DNA from: Myxococcota bacterium
GTDB lineage: Bacteria; Myxococcota_A; UBA9160; UBA4427
Direction of reading: 5' to 3'
Length of the DNA: 64,000 bases
Assembly: GCA_028278345.1 (NCBI GenBank)
Contig: JANQEL010000048.1
Coordinates: 21,098 to 85,097 of the forward strand
Part shown: positions 52,907-61,377 of the stretch, one piece after another
Layout of the letters: the number at the start of each line of letters is the position of its first letter
Position numbering within the stretch: the first letter of the stretch is position 1
The notes under the pieces: model-generated
Database searches by the model: none
Seen by the model: the letters and a program-made list of their open reading frames with translations, nothing else
What the model was told of the DNA's origin: nothing
Translations under genes and position numbers: made by a program

Positions 52907-53322
52907 CCTTCGCTCGAGAGATGCTCGTGCATCGCGGCGAGCAATGCCTCGGCATCCTGCGCCTGCAGGCTCCCCGGCTTCCAACCCACCCCGAGCCCCG
53001 CATCGTTGAACTTCGGAATGATGTGGAAGTGCACGTGGAAGACCGCCTGGTGGGCGGGCGCCCCGTTGTTCTGGAGGATGTTGTAGTCCTCGGCGCCGGT
53101 GGCCTTCAGGACGGCGCGACAGATGCGAGGCAGCGCACGGCCGATCGCCGCGCAGCTCTCGTCGCTGAGTTCGTGCACCCGCGCCTTCGCTTCGCGCGGA
53201 ATCACGAGCGTATGCCCTCGCGAGAGCGGGTTGATATCGAGGAAGCTGTAGACGAGATCGTCTTCGTAGACCTTGTGGGACGGAATCTCGCCGGAGAGGA
53301 TCTTGTCGAAAATCGTGGCCAT
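52903..53322 (-). CDS. HIT family nucleotide-binding hydrolase
   Basis: A 139-residue histidine-triad protein of the Hint branch. It opens with IFDKILSGEIPSHKVYEDD, has FLDINPLSRGHTLVIP and the catalytic triad HVHFHIIPKF. Hint enzymes hydrolyse nucleoside phosphoramidates and AMP-lysine. No zinc-binding N-terminal knuckle is present. It is a housekeeping gene, and the start at 53322 gives the standard N-terminus. Confidence 0.95.
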   Translation of the reverse strand: MATIFDKILSGEIPSHKVYEDDLVYSFLDINPLSRGHTLVIPREAKARVHELSDESCAAIGRALPRICRAVLKATGAEDYNILQNNGAPAHQAVFHVHFHIIPKFNDAGLGVGWKPGSLQAQDAEALLAAMHEHLSSEG

Positions 53323-53442
53323 CCTGAATCACCTTCGCGCGGGTTCGTGTTCGAAGCGGGAGATAAGGAAGTGATGCCGTCTGCGCAACACCTGGGGATC
53401 ACAGGCGCTCCAGTGACGACGAATGCGAGGTATTCTGTGGGT

Positions 53443-53688
53443 ATGCATTCCCGCGACACGTCTCAGGATGCCCGCAAGGCGCAGCTCGATGCGTTGAGGT
53501 CGCTCGGCGGCGCCGGGCGAATCGCGCAAGTCGTCGACATGTCCGAACGAGCGCGAGAGATCGCGATCCAGGGCTGGCTCGATCGCCACCCCAATGCGAC
53601 CCGGGCGGAAGCCGTCGCGGACGTGCGTCGCAGGATCCTGGGCGACGAGTTGTTCAACGCCGCCTACCCCGACGGCCGTGTCGAGTAA
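53443..53688 (+). CDS. small helical protein upstream of nucleotidyltransferase, possible antitoxin
   Basis: An 81-residue protein with no recognised domain name. It is mostly helical (DMSERAREIAIQGWLDRHPNATRAEAVADVRRRIL) and resembles small partners found upstream of nucleotidyltransferase-like toxins. Its end overlaps the start of the next gene by 11 bases. A TATTCT sequence just before the start could be a -10 element, which would make the leader very short. The antitoxin role is inferred from size and placement alone. Confidence 0.6.
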   Translation: MHSRDTSQDARKAQLDALRSLGGAGRIAQVVDMSERAREIAIQGWLDRHPNATRAEAVADVRRRILGDELFNAAYPDGRVE

Positions 53689-54226
53689 CCCCCTCGCCCA
53701 GATCATCGGTGAACTCGATCGCTGCGGTATCCCGCATATGCTCGCGGGCTCGTTCGCGAGCTCGTACCACGGAGACCCGCGCACAACCAACGACATCGAT
53801 CTCGTAATTGCGCCCACCGGGCGCTCGCTCGAAGAGCTGGTCCGTTCGCTCGACCCGGCGGTCTACTACGTCAGTCGGGAAGCTGCGATCGATGCTCTCC
53901 GCCGCGAAGGCCAGTTCAACGTCATTCTACTCGAGTCGGGATGGAAGGCGGACCTGATCATCCGCAAGAGCAGGCCTTTCAGCCAATCGGAATTCGATCG
54001 GCGTACGCGCGCTTCGATCGACGACACCGACGTCTACATCGCGACGGCCGAGGACACGGTGATCGCCAAGCTCGAGTGGGCCCGTGCGGGGGAGTCCGAG
54101 CGACAACTCCGTGACGTCTCGGGAATCCTCGAGCTTCGAGGTACCGATCTCGATCTCGACTACATCGAATCGTGGGTGAGCGAACTTGGACTCGCTGCCC
54201 AGTGGAAGCGTGTCCGAGGCGAATGA
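53678..54226 (+). CDS. nucleotidyltransferase-fold protein (AbiEii/DUF6036-like)
   Basis: A 182-residue protein with a minimal nucleotidyltransferase core: MLAGSFASSYHGDPRTTNDID-type motif (G-S then D-x-D) at about residues 18-38, and a later acidic strand in WKADLII. A C-terminal helical part (about 110-182) follows. Such proteins act as toxins (AbiEii/MenT type) that modify tRNA, or as uncharacterised DUF6036 members. The GTG start at 53678 overlaps the small upstream gene, a typical toxin-antitoxin layout. Toxicity is not shown by the sequence. Confidence 0.78.
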   Translation: MSSNPLAQIIGELDRCGIPHMLAGSFASSYHGDPRTTNDIDLVIAPTGRSLEELVRSLDPAVYYVSREAAIDALRREGQFNVILLESGWKADLIIRKSRPFSQSEFDRRTRASIDDTDVYIATAEDTVIAKLEWARAGESERQLRDVSGILELRGTDLDLDYIESWVSELGLAAQWKRVRGE

Positions 54227-54248
54227 AACATCCATGCGGCGGTGTGCT

Positions 54249-55859
54249 TCATGAGATTGGACGCGGGATCTCGACCTCGCGGAAGGGTTCGAGGCGCTCG
54301 ATAGCCTCCTCGCCCTGCTCGGGGGTCCAGCGGAAGAACGAGAAGCGGACGGCGTCGCGGGTGAAGTCGGCGAGGGTGAAGCCGTTCTCTTCGATCGGTT
54401 CGACCTCGACTTCGGTTTCGAGCACGCCGGAAGGAAGGGGAGGAGTGCCGCGGAATTGCGAGGGCCAACCCAGGGCCCCCGTGCCGATTGCCCCGGTGAG
54501 CACGCTCGTCACCGGGTTTCGTTCGAGAGATTTCCCGCGGTTTGCCACGATGCGACCGATCGCGGTCGCGTGGAGATCGCCGCTCAGTACGAGCGGCGTG
54601 CGGTCGGTCCGTGCGGTGAGGGAAAGGAGCAGGCGGTCGTGTTGCTTCGCCCAACCGTCGGGCCACCACGGCTTCTCCACCTCGGCACGCAACACGCCGC
54701 TTTCGTCGCGGAAGTCGGGATACCACTCGCCCCACTTCCCCGCGGTCCATAGCACCGGCGTAGACGGCATGTGCGCCAGGTGCAGTGCGGGAGATCGCGC
54801 CGTTCGCTCGTTCAACCAATGCTCGATGGCCGGTGAAACGAAGCTCGACACGGATTTGGGCGCGTTCGATTCGAGGCTGTTCACCAACTCGCGACGACAG
54901 TCGTAGAGCAGCGCCTCGAAGAGATCGCCGTAGCGAAACGCGCCGAAGCTCTCGCTCGTGCCATCGGCGCGCACGTACTCGGCGGGCAGGCCCTCTCCGC
55001 CGAGCAGCTCCGGGTAGTAGAGGGCCTGGGTGGTCCGCGCGAGGTCGAGCATGAAGCGGTCGGCGGGAAAGGTTCGCAGCTCGTCGCTGGCCTCGTCGTT
55101 CTCGCCGTAGTCGTGATCGTCCTGCAGGAAGAACATCGGCGTCGAGCGAAAGTGCACGCCGTAGAGATCGGCGATCTGCGGCCCGAATGCGCGCTTCAGC
55201 ACACCTCGGTTGTGCGGATCGCTGAGTGGTCGCTCGCGCTCGAACCAACCCGCGGCGAACCACGCCGGCCACGACTCTCCCATCGCCCAGCCGAAGCGAC
55301 TCTTCATGTCCCAGTAGACGTGATCACCGTTCGCCACTGCGGCATCGGGCGAGAACGACAGAGCCCGCGCGAACAGGCGTTGTCGATGGGCGATCGGGAG
55401 ATAGGCGTTGAAGAACCCGTAGTTGTAGAGATCGTCCGGACCGCCCGCGCAGGTAAAGAGAAGCAGACGCAGCCTCTCGGGGCGGGCCGTTGGCGCGGGA
55501 AGGGTAGAGAGCGGCCAATCCCCGCAGAGCCTTCCACCCACCGCGTCCCGAAGCTCGAGCTTGTAGCGGGTATCCGGCTCGAGCCCGCTGACGTCGAAGG
55601 TGAAGAACTGCCGCGATGGATCGGTCGACGTTCCTTCGATTCGAAGATCGCCAACCATCAACCTGGGCGCGCCGTCGAGGGCGCGGCGGAACGAAACCTT
55701 GATGCGAATACGTTCGTGGTTGGCCGTCGGAATCAGATGAACGACATCACCCACCTCGAAGCCGTCGTCGGGTGGTGGATTCGCGGCGGGGCCGCACGCC
55801 GCCGCGAGCGGCGAGAGGGCCGCGGCCGCTGCGCCCTTGACGAAGCTGCGGCGCTTCAC
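54249..55859 (-). CDS. PhoD-like metallophosphatase with Tat signal
   Basis: A 536-residue exported phosphatase. The N-terminus KRRSFVKGAAAAALSPLAAAC is a twin-arginine signal that ends in a possible lipobox Cys. A fibronectin-like N-terminal domain (about 35-130) precedes the PhoD catalytic region. Metal ligands appear in FTCAGG (Cys), ANGDHVYWD, QDDHDYGEND and SGDLHATAIG. PhoD enzymes hydrolyse phosphodiesters and monoesters using Fe and Ca. The GTG start at 55859 gives the complete signal; longer frames run into the divergent gene. Confidence 0.88.
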   Translation of the reverse strand: MKRRSFVKGAAAAALSPLAAACGPAANPPPDDGFEVGDVVHLIPTANHERIRIKVSFRRALDGAPRLMVGDLRIEGTSTDPSRQFFTFDVSGLEPDTRYKLELRDAVGGRLCGDWPLSTLPAPTARPERLRLLLFTCAGGPDDLYNYGFFNAYLPIAHRQRLFARALSFSPDAAVANGDHVYWDMKSRFGWAMGESWPAWFAAGWFERERPLSDPHNRGVLKRAFGPQIADLYGVHFRSTPMFFLQDDHDYGENDEASDELRTFPADRFMLDLARTTQALYYPELLGGEGLPAEYVRADGTSESFGAFRYGDLFEALLYDCRRELVNSLESNAPKSVSSFVSPAIEHWLNERTARSPALHLAHMPSTPVLWTAGKWGEWYPDFRDESGVLRAEVEKPWWPDGWAKQHDRLLLSLTARTDRTPLVLSGDLHATAIGRIVANRGKSLERNPVTSVLTGAIGTGALGWPSQFRGTPPLPSGVLETEVEVEPIEENGFTLADFTRDAVRFSFFRWTPEQGEEAIERLEPFREVEIPRPIS

Positions 55860-55976
55860 GAGGGAGACCCTGCGCCTTCTGCCTGCATGGCTTTCGAGTT
55901 CAACCGCTTTGACCCCACGTGTCAATTGCTCGACAATCTCGCGCCCCACACCGCAAGGATGCACACGAGGACCCTC

Positions 55977-56969
55977 ATGCCCGATCACTACTACGAAGCC
56001 GACGCCAACCCCGCCCTGCTCGAAGGCGCTTCGATCGCGGTCGTGGGTTACGGAAACCAGGGACGCTCGTGGGCGCTCAACCTGCGCGACTCGGGGCTCG
56101 CTCCACGCGTATGCGTTCGTGCCGACGCTTCGCGGGAAGAGGCGCACGAGGATGGCTTCGAAACCCTCGATCTCGCCGCCGCGAGCGAGGCCGACATCGT
56201 CTGCGTCCTCGTGCCCGACGACGCGATCCCGAAGCTCCCCCTCGCTCGCAAGCCGACGGGTCTCACCATCGTGGCGAGCGGCTACGCCCCGGCCTTCGAT
56301 CGCTTCGCCCCGCCAGGCGATCTCGGCATGATCGCACCGCGCATGCTCGGCCCCGAGGTGCGACGCTGCTACGAAGAGGGCGTCGGCTTCATCAGCGCCA
56401 TCGGCGTGCAGATCGACGCGACCGAGCAGGCCCTCGAACGCACGCTGGCCGTGGCCCAGGCCATCGGCGCACTGCGCCAGGGCGCCCTCGCCCTCACACC
56501 GAAACAGGAAGCCGTGCTCGACCTCGCCGTCGAGCAGGTGCTCTCGCCGGCGCTCACCCTGGTGAACAGCGCCTTCGTCCAGACCATGCTCCAGCACGGC
56601 ATCCCGATGGACGCGATCATGACCGAACTCGTGCTCTCGGGAGAAGTGGAGCGCAACTACCGCCTGCTGCGCGAAGAGGGCTTCGCCTCGCAGATGGAAT
56701 ACCACTCGCCGACTTCACAGTACGGACAGCTCTCACGCCGAGGTCGCTACGACGCCCTCGACTTCGGACCGATCATGAAGGCCATAACCGAAGAGATCGA
56801 GTCCGGGGCATTCGCCAACGAGTGGGATCGCGAAGCCGAAGGCGGCTACGCGAAACTCGAAGAGTTGAAGGCGCTGCACTGCGGCCCGGGCATTCGCGAC
56901 TTCGAGGCCCAGATGCGCGCGCGACTCGGCCCCGCGGTGCTACGAGCGAGCGACAAGTCGAGCGCGTAG
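55977..56969 (+). CDS. ketol-acid reductoisomerase-like protein
   Basis: A 330-residue protein the size of class I KARI. It opens like IlvC (DHYYEADANPALLEGASIAVVGYGNQGRSWALN) and keeps Pro-Asp-Asp (LVPDDAI). In the knotted C-terminal domain the metal ligands appear conserved (VLDLAVEQ; TELVLSGEVERNY), ending with SPTSQYG. The active-site lysine region APK-x-PG reads APRMLG, an unusual change. No ilvB, ilvN or ilvD neighbour is present. It may be a true KARI or a relative with another ketol substrate. Start 55977 follows GAGG; ATG at 55959 is possible. Confidence 0.78.
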   Translation: MPDHYYEADANPALLEGASIAVVGYGNQGRSWALNLRDSGLAPRVCVRADASREEAHEDGFETLDLAAASEADIVCVLVPDDAIPKLPLARKPTGLTIVASGYAPAFDRFAPPGDLGMIAPRMLGPEVRRCYEEGVGFISAIGVQIDATEQALERTLAVAQAIGALRQGALALTPKQEAVLDLAVEQVLSPALTLVNSAFVQTMLQHGIPMDAIMTELVLSGEVERNYRLLREEGFASQMEYHSPTSQYGQLSRRGRYDALDFGPIMKAITEEIESGAFANEWDREAEGGYAKLEELKALHCGPGIRDFEAQMRARLGPAVLRASDKSSA

Positions 56970-57977
56970 GGCTTCGCGACGCGAAGGCGTCATGCCGAGG
57001 GCTTCGTCGAAGTAGCGATCGAAGCCGCCGAACTCGTCGCGTATGCCGTCGAAGGCGCTCTGCAGGAACTCCCGGCGCACGCTCATCATGGGGCGAACCT
57101 CGTCGAGGTCGATATCGAACCCCTGCCTCACCCGCGTCGACACCAGCATGCGCTCGACCCAATCGTGGGTATAGGTGGCGGTGAGGAGATAGTCCTTCAT
57201 CGCCACCTCCTCCGAGACGCCAAGGGCGATCAGGATGAGGGCCGCTGCGAGCCCGGTGCGATCTTTGCCCGCCGTGCAGTGGAAGAGCAGCGGCACGTGA
57301 TCGTCGTGCTCGAGGTGTTCGAACAAGGCGCCGAATTGTTCGCGGGCGCGGAGTGCCATCGTCCGATTGCCATCGATCAGCAGCGTGCGGAAGTCGAGAC
57401 CTTCGGGGTTGCCGCTCATGATTGCGTTGCGGATCTCTCCCGGCATGACGGCAGTGCCGTGGATCGCGGGGTTGATCTGCTTCGGGGGCGCGCTGCTCGG
57501 GAGGCGGTTCGGATACTCGCTCGTTTCCTCTTCGCTGCGGAAGTCGACGACAAGTCGGATGCCGAGACCGCCCATGTAGCTGAGATCATCAGCAGAGAGC
57601 TCGGCGAGGTGATCCGAGCGAAACAGGTGTCCCCAGCGCACGCGGCCCCCATCCCGCGTGGGATAACCGCCGAGATCGCGAAAGTTGTTCGCCCCTTCGA
57701 AGGGCAGCAACCGCTCCCCCACCACGCATCCGGGCGCGCCATCGGCGGGGACCAGCTCGTAGAAGTGGCGGGAAGGATCGCGAGAGGCCTCCACGTGGGC
57801 GACGCCACCCTCGAGGCGCGCGACGGGTTCGTCGCGCTCGATGTGATGGGGATCGCTACCGCGATAGACGTGCGCATCGGGGTGCGCGGCCCATTCGATT
57901 CGCACGTGGCCGCGCGCGTCGCGCTCGACGGTCGGTTCTCGCCCTTCTTCGACTTCCGCTTCGACTTCGGATCCCAA
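56940..57977 (-). CDS. tyrosine/serine phosphatase family protein (Y_phosphatase3)
   Basis: A 345-residue protein with a beta-rich N-terminal part (about 15-90) and a C-terminal PTP-like domain. ANNFRDLGGYPTRDGGRVRWG and LFRSDHLAELS are the family opening, and the P-loop is FHCTAGKDRTG (CX5R). Members act on phosphotyrosine or phosphoinositides. No ATG gives a sensible start. TTG at 57977, with GAGGAGA nine bases before it, is chosen; this places the start against the divergent arylsulfotransferase-like gene. The last 30 bases overlap the convergent KARI-like gene. Confidence 0.85.
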   Translation of the reverse strand: MGSEVEAEVEEGREPTVERDARGHVRIEWAAHPDAHVYRGSDPHHIERDEPVARLEGGVAHVEASRDPSRHFYELVPADGAPGCVVGERLLPFEGANNFRDLGGYPTRDGGRVRWGHLFRSDHLAELSADDLSYMGGLGIRLVVDFRSEEETSEYPNRLPSSAPPKQINPAIHGTAVMPGEIRNAIMSGNPEGLDFRTLLIDGNRTMALRAREQFGALFEHLEHDDHVPLLFHCTAGKDRTGLAAALILIALGVSEEVAMKDYLLTATYTHDWVERMLVSTRVRQGFDIDLDEVRPMMSVRREFLQSAFDGIRDEFGGFDRYFDEALGMTPSRREALRARLVARS

Positions 57978-58041
57978 CGGTGTGATTCTCCTCGGGCGCG
58001 AGTGTACCTTCCGCGCCGACGCCGAGAACGCGGGGGTTGGA

Positions 58042-59349
58042 TTGCACGGGCGCAGCGATGGATTCTCGACGAGCGGCACACGACTTGCGTGCCTGCTCGC
58101 ATTGCTCGCGTTCGGCTTCGCGGGCTGCGGCGATCGCGACGACGCCCCCGTCGCGACCGATACGGCCGCCGATGTCGAGCCTGCAGCCGATGAAGTCGAG
58201 ACCGCCGATGACCTGATCGAGCAGCTGAAAGCCATCGGTTACCTGCGCGGCTCTCGCGAAGAGTTGCAGAGCGGCGTCACGATTCACGACCCTGCGCGCG
58301 CCTTCCCGGGCTACAACCTCTACAGCTCGGGGCACGCTCCCGAGGCCGTGTTGATGGACATGCAGGGCGGCGTCGTCCACCGCTGGCGCTTCGCCTACGA
58401 AGACGCCTTCCGCCCTCTCGAGACGCCGAACGAGAACGCGGCCTGGTGGCGCCGCGTCGTCGCCTATCCGAATGGCGACCTGCTGGCCATCTACGAAGGG
58501 CTGGGGCTGATCAAGCTCGACAAGAACTCGAAGCTCCTGTGGAAGAGCAACCTCGATGCCCACCACGACCTCGAGGTCCAACCGCACGGCGAGATCTACG
58601 TCCTGACCCGCAAGGCCCACGTGGTGCCCCGCATCGATCGCGAGCGACCGATCCTGGAAGACTTCATCACCGTGCTCGACCACCGCGGAAGGTTCCGAAA
58701 CGAATGGTCCCTGCTCGAAGCCTTCGAGGGGACCCGCTTCGCGGATGTAATCGATCCGAAGCTCGCGAGCGCCAACGGCGATCTCTTCCATACCAACACG
58801 ATCGCGGTGCTCCCGGGTTTCGGCTCGCAACACGACCTGGCATTTCGCAGGGACAACCTGCTCGTGTCGATGAATCGCCTCGGTGTCGTCGCCGTGGTGA
58901 GCCCGCGCAACGGCAAGGTGGTGTGGGCGCGGCGCACGGCGCCCGTGGGCCAGCACGACCCGAAGCTCCTCCCGAACGGCAACATGTTGCTCTTCACCAA
59001 CCACATGGATGGAGTGGAATCGGTGGTGGAGGAGTTCCACCCGAAGACGGGCGAGGTCGTCTGGTCGTATCGCGGGAGCGCCGAGAACCCCTTCTATTCG
59101 AAGTACCTCGGGGCCGCGGAACGGTTGCCGAACGGCAATACGCTGATCACGGAATCCGAAGGCGGTCGCGCCTTCGAGGTCACGAGCACCGGCGAGATCG
59201 TCTGGGAGTTCTACAACCCCCACCGAGCGGGGAGCGAGGGGCCAGGTGCGGAGTTCATCGCCACCCTTCCCGAAGTGGTGCGGCTGCCCGAAGGCATCCC
59301 CCTGCGCTGGGCCACGGGCCCCGCGGCACCGGCGAACCGCGAGGAGTGA
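58042..59349 (+). CDS. arylsulfotransferase (ASST)-like lipoprotein, beta-propeller
   Basis: A 435-residue exported protein. With the TTG start at 58042, a signal peptide (RLACLLALLAFGFAG) ends in lipobox Cys 29; GTG at 57982 is a possible earlier start. The body has ASST-type blades: PGYNLYSSGHAPEAVLMDMQGGVVHRW, DAHHDLEVQPHGEIYVL, FGSQHDLAF, GQHDPKLLPNGNMLLFTNH and LPNGNTLITESEGG. Repeated His-Asp pairs sit at central positions as in Arylsulfotran_2 proteins. It may transfer sulfate or be a propeller without activity. It is divergent from the phosphatase-like gene. Confidence 0.82.
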   Translation: MHGRSDGFSTSGTRLACLLALLAFGFAGCGDRDDAPVATDTAADVEPAADEVETADDLIEQLKAIGYLRGSREELQSGVTIHDPARAFPGYNLYSSGHAPEAVLMDMQGGVVHRWRFAYEDAFRPLETPNENAAWWRRVVAYPNGDLLAIYEGLGLIKLDKNSKLLWKSNLDAHHDLEVQPHGEIYVLTRKAHVVPRIDRERPILEDFITVLDHRGRFRNEWSLLEAFEGTRFADVIDPKLASANGDLFHTNTIAVLPGFGSQHDLAFRRDNLLVSMNRLGVVAVVSPRNGKVVWARRTAPVGQHDPKLLPNGNMLLFTNHMDGVESVVEEFHPKTGEVVWSYRGSAENPFYSKYLGAAERLPNGNTLITESEGGRAFEVTSTGEIVWEFYNPHRAGSEGPGAEFIATLPEVVRLPEGIPLRWATGPAAPANREE

Positions 59350-59352
59350 GCC

Positions 59353-60273
59353 TCAGCGAAGTTCGGAGACGACGTCCGGCCCGAAGCTCACCCCGAAGTC
59401 GGCGGGGCGACGCCCGAGGAGTTCGGCTGCGGCCTTGACCTTTTCACGCTTGCCCTCGAACTCGATCTGTTCGCGACCGATCTCGCCGAGCACGCTCTCG
59501 AGCTGGCTTCGCACCGCCGAGCGCAGCTCGCCGCGCAGGAGCGAGTGCACCTCGCGAATCGTCTCGACGTCCTCGCTCAAGAGCGCCGCACCGAGCTCGT
59601 AGCGGCGGAGCGGCCCTTCGTCGTCGGGATCCTCGGCCTGCAACAAGGCGAGAAAACGGATCGCGGACGATTCGGTCTTGACCGCGGGGATGCGCGCTTC
59701 GGCGTCGAGCAGCGCCTTCACGCCGGGGTCGACGCTCGCAACGTCCTGCCAGGCCTGGAGCAGATCGCTGCGAATCCGCTGGGTCGCCGCGGCCAGGGCA
59801 AAGGCTTCGCCCCCGGTGCGCAATGCGCTCCAGGTGTTCTCGTCGAAGCGGAGCAGGGCTTCGCCCATCTCGCTCGCCACCTCGTAGCGCGCCATGCGGT
59901 CCTTGTCGTTGGCAAGGGAGATGTAGTCCTCGAGCACCTGCCACATTCGCTCGGCGTCGCGACGACGGGCTTCCATCACGTCGGCTTCCAGAATCTCCTG
60001 GCGCGACTCGACGAAGAGCGGGTTCTGGTGGCGACGGCGCAGTTCGTTCTCGTAGACCCCCGGCTTCTCCGACCACTCGAGAAGGGGCAGGGGCTCGGGC
60101 TCTTCGGTGGGCGGGCCCTCGAGGTCCTCGTTCGTGAAGACGGGGACCTTCGCGTCGCGTGCGGCCATCGGCTGCGCGGCCGCGAGCCCGGCGGTTCCAA
60201 TGGCGAACGCGACGGCGAGTGCGACGAGAAGGCGTCGAAAGAGAGAGGTATCGAGGACGAGCGTGCGAAACAT
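59353..60273 (-). CDS. exported protein of unknown function
   Basis: A 306-residue protein with a clear signal peptide (RRLLVALAVAFAIGTAGLAAAQP, cleavage after the Ala-Gln region). The mature part is mainly helical and charged, rich in Arg, Glu and Ala, with regions such as MEARRRDAERMWQVLEDYISLAND and DVETIREVHSLLRGELRSAVRSQLESVL. No domain was recognised. It lies between the arylsulfotransferase-like gene (convergent) and the radical SAM gene (same strand). It may be a periplasmic structural protein, but there is no functional evidence. Confidence 0.75.
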   Translation of the reverse strand: MFRTLVLDTSLFRRLLVALAVAFAIGTAGLAAAQPMAARDAKVPVFTNEDLEGPPTEEPEPLPLLEWSEKPGVYENELRRRHQNPLFVESRQEILEADVMEARRRDAERMWQVLEDYISLANDKDRMARYEVASEMGEALLRFDENTWSALRTGGEAFALAAATQRIRSDLLQAWQDVASVDPGVKALLDAEARIPAVKTESSAIRFLALLQAEDPDDEGPLRRYELGAALLSEDVETIREVHSLLRGELRSAVRSQLESVLGEIGREQIEFEGKREKVKAAAELLGRRPADFGVSFGPDVVSELR

Positions 60274-60327
60274 CGGCGGGACCTTAGCACGGGGGGTCGC
60301 GTTGAAGAGCGGCTTGCCGTGCAGGAC

Positions 60328-61377
60328 TCAACGCGAGACCAGGAAGTTTCCCATGATGCTCTGGTAGGCCTCGCACGGCGTCCAGCATTGGGGACAGTTC
60401 CCCTGCCAGACCTCGCGTTGGACGTCGGCCGTTTCGTCGCGGTTCCAGATCGCCCCGAGGTCGTAGTCGAAGTCACGCAGGTTGCCGACCTTCTTGTCCC
60501 AGATCGTGCACGGCATCACGTTGCCCCACGAATCGACGAAGCACGAAGAACGAAGCGCGTGGCACTTCATCGGCGTCTTCCCGGTTTCGAGGTACTTCCG
60601 GACGTGACCGAGGTAGGTGCGTTCGAGGTAGTTCACCGGCCCGATGCCGAAACCGCGCAGCGCCGCGTAGGCTTCGCTCGCGTCGGCGAGGGCCTTCGTA
60701 TCGACCGCCTCGCGCAGCGCGTTCTCTTCGTTGTGGAGATAGGCACCCTCGTGGATGATGTTCACGTGGTAGTCGCGGTACTCGAGATCCGGCACCTCGC
60801 GCTTCGCCGCCGCGAAGGCTTCGGGAAAATGGTCGACGTTGCGCTCCGAGAGCGTCATCCCGAGAACGACCTCGACACCCGGGATCTCGCGCAGGCGCTT
60901 GAAGGTCTCGAGCTGTCGGTCGTAGCCGCCTTCCACACCGCGAATGCGATCGTTCATCTCGCGATCGCCATCGCAGCTCACGGTGATGATGAGCTTCTCG
61001 AGACCCATCTTCGCGATCGCTCGCGTGTTCTCGACGATTTGGTCGCTGAGGTAGCCGTTGGTGGGGAAGTGGAGCATGAGCAGGCTCTTGCAGTTCTTCA
61101 CCACGGCTTCGGCCACGCCGACGAAGTCCTTGCGTAGCGTCACCTCGCCACCCGTGAGATCGACCCAGCTGAACCGGTTCGACTTCTCGAAGAAGCGCTC
61201 GATCTCGTCCAGGGTGAGCTCGTCGGTCGGCTTCATCTTCCAGATGTTGCACGTCTCACATTTGTAGTTGCACCAGTAGGTGATGCAGAAGGTGAGCTTC
61301 ATCGGAAACGCGAGGCGGGTCGCGTTCGCGCGCAGGCAGTTCTTCGCCAGGGCGACATAGGGACGAACGCGGGTCAC
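60328..61377 (-). CDS. radical SAM protein with SPASM-type C-terminal cluster region
   Basis: A 349-residue protein. The radical SAM triad is in ITYWCNYKCETCNIW (Cx3Cx2C). GGEVTLRKDF is the SAM-binding GGE motif. The C-terminus has CHALRSSCFVDSWGNVMPC and GNCPQCWTPCEAY, matching SPASM-type auxiliary cluster ligands. Such enzymes modify peptides, cofactors or glycans; no precursor peptide is nearby. The GTG start at 61377 overlaps the upstream GT9 stop, so it is probably co-translated with it and may work on the same glycan or lipid. The reaction is unknown. Confidence 0.85.
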   Translation of the reverse strand: MTRVRPYVALAKNCLRANATRLAFPMKLTFCITYWCNYKCETCNIWKMKPTDELTLDEIERFFEKSNRFSWVDLTGGEVTLRKDFVGVAEAVVKNCKSLLMLHFPTNGYLSDQIVENTRAIAKMGLEKLIITVSCDGDREMNDRIRGVEGGYDRQLETFKRLREIPGVEVVLGMTLSERNVDHFPEAFAAAKREVPDLEYRDYHVNIIHEGAYLHNEENALREAVDTKALADASEAYAALRGFGIGPVNYLERTYLGHVRKYLETGKTPMKCHALRSSCFVDSWGNVMPCTIWDKKVGNLRDFDYDLGAIWNRDETADVQREVWQGNCPQCWTPCEAYQSIMGNFLVSR

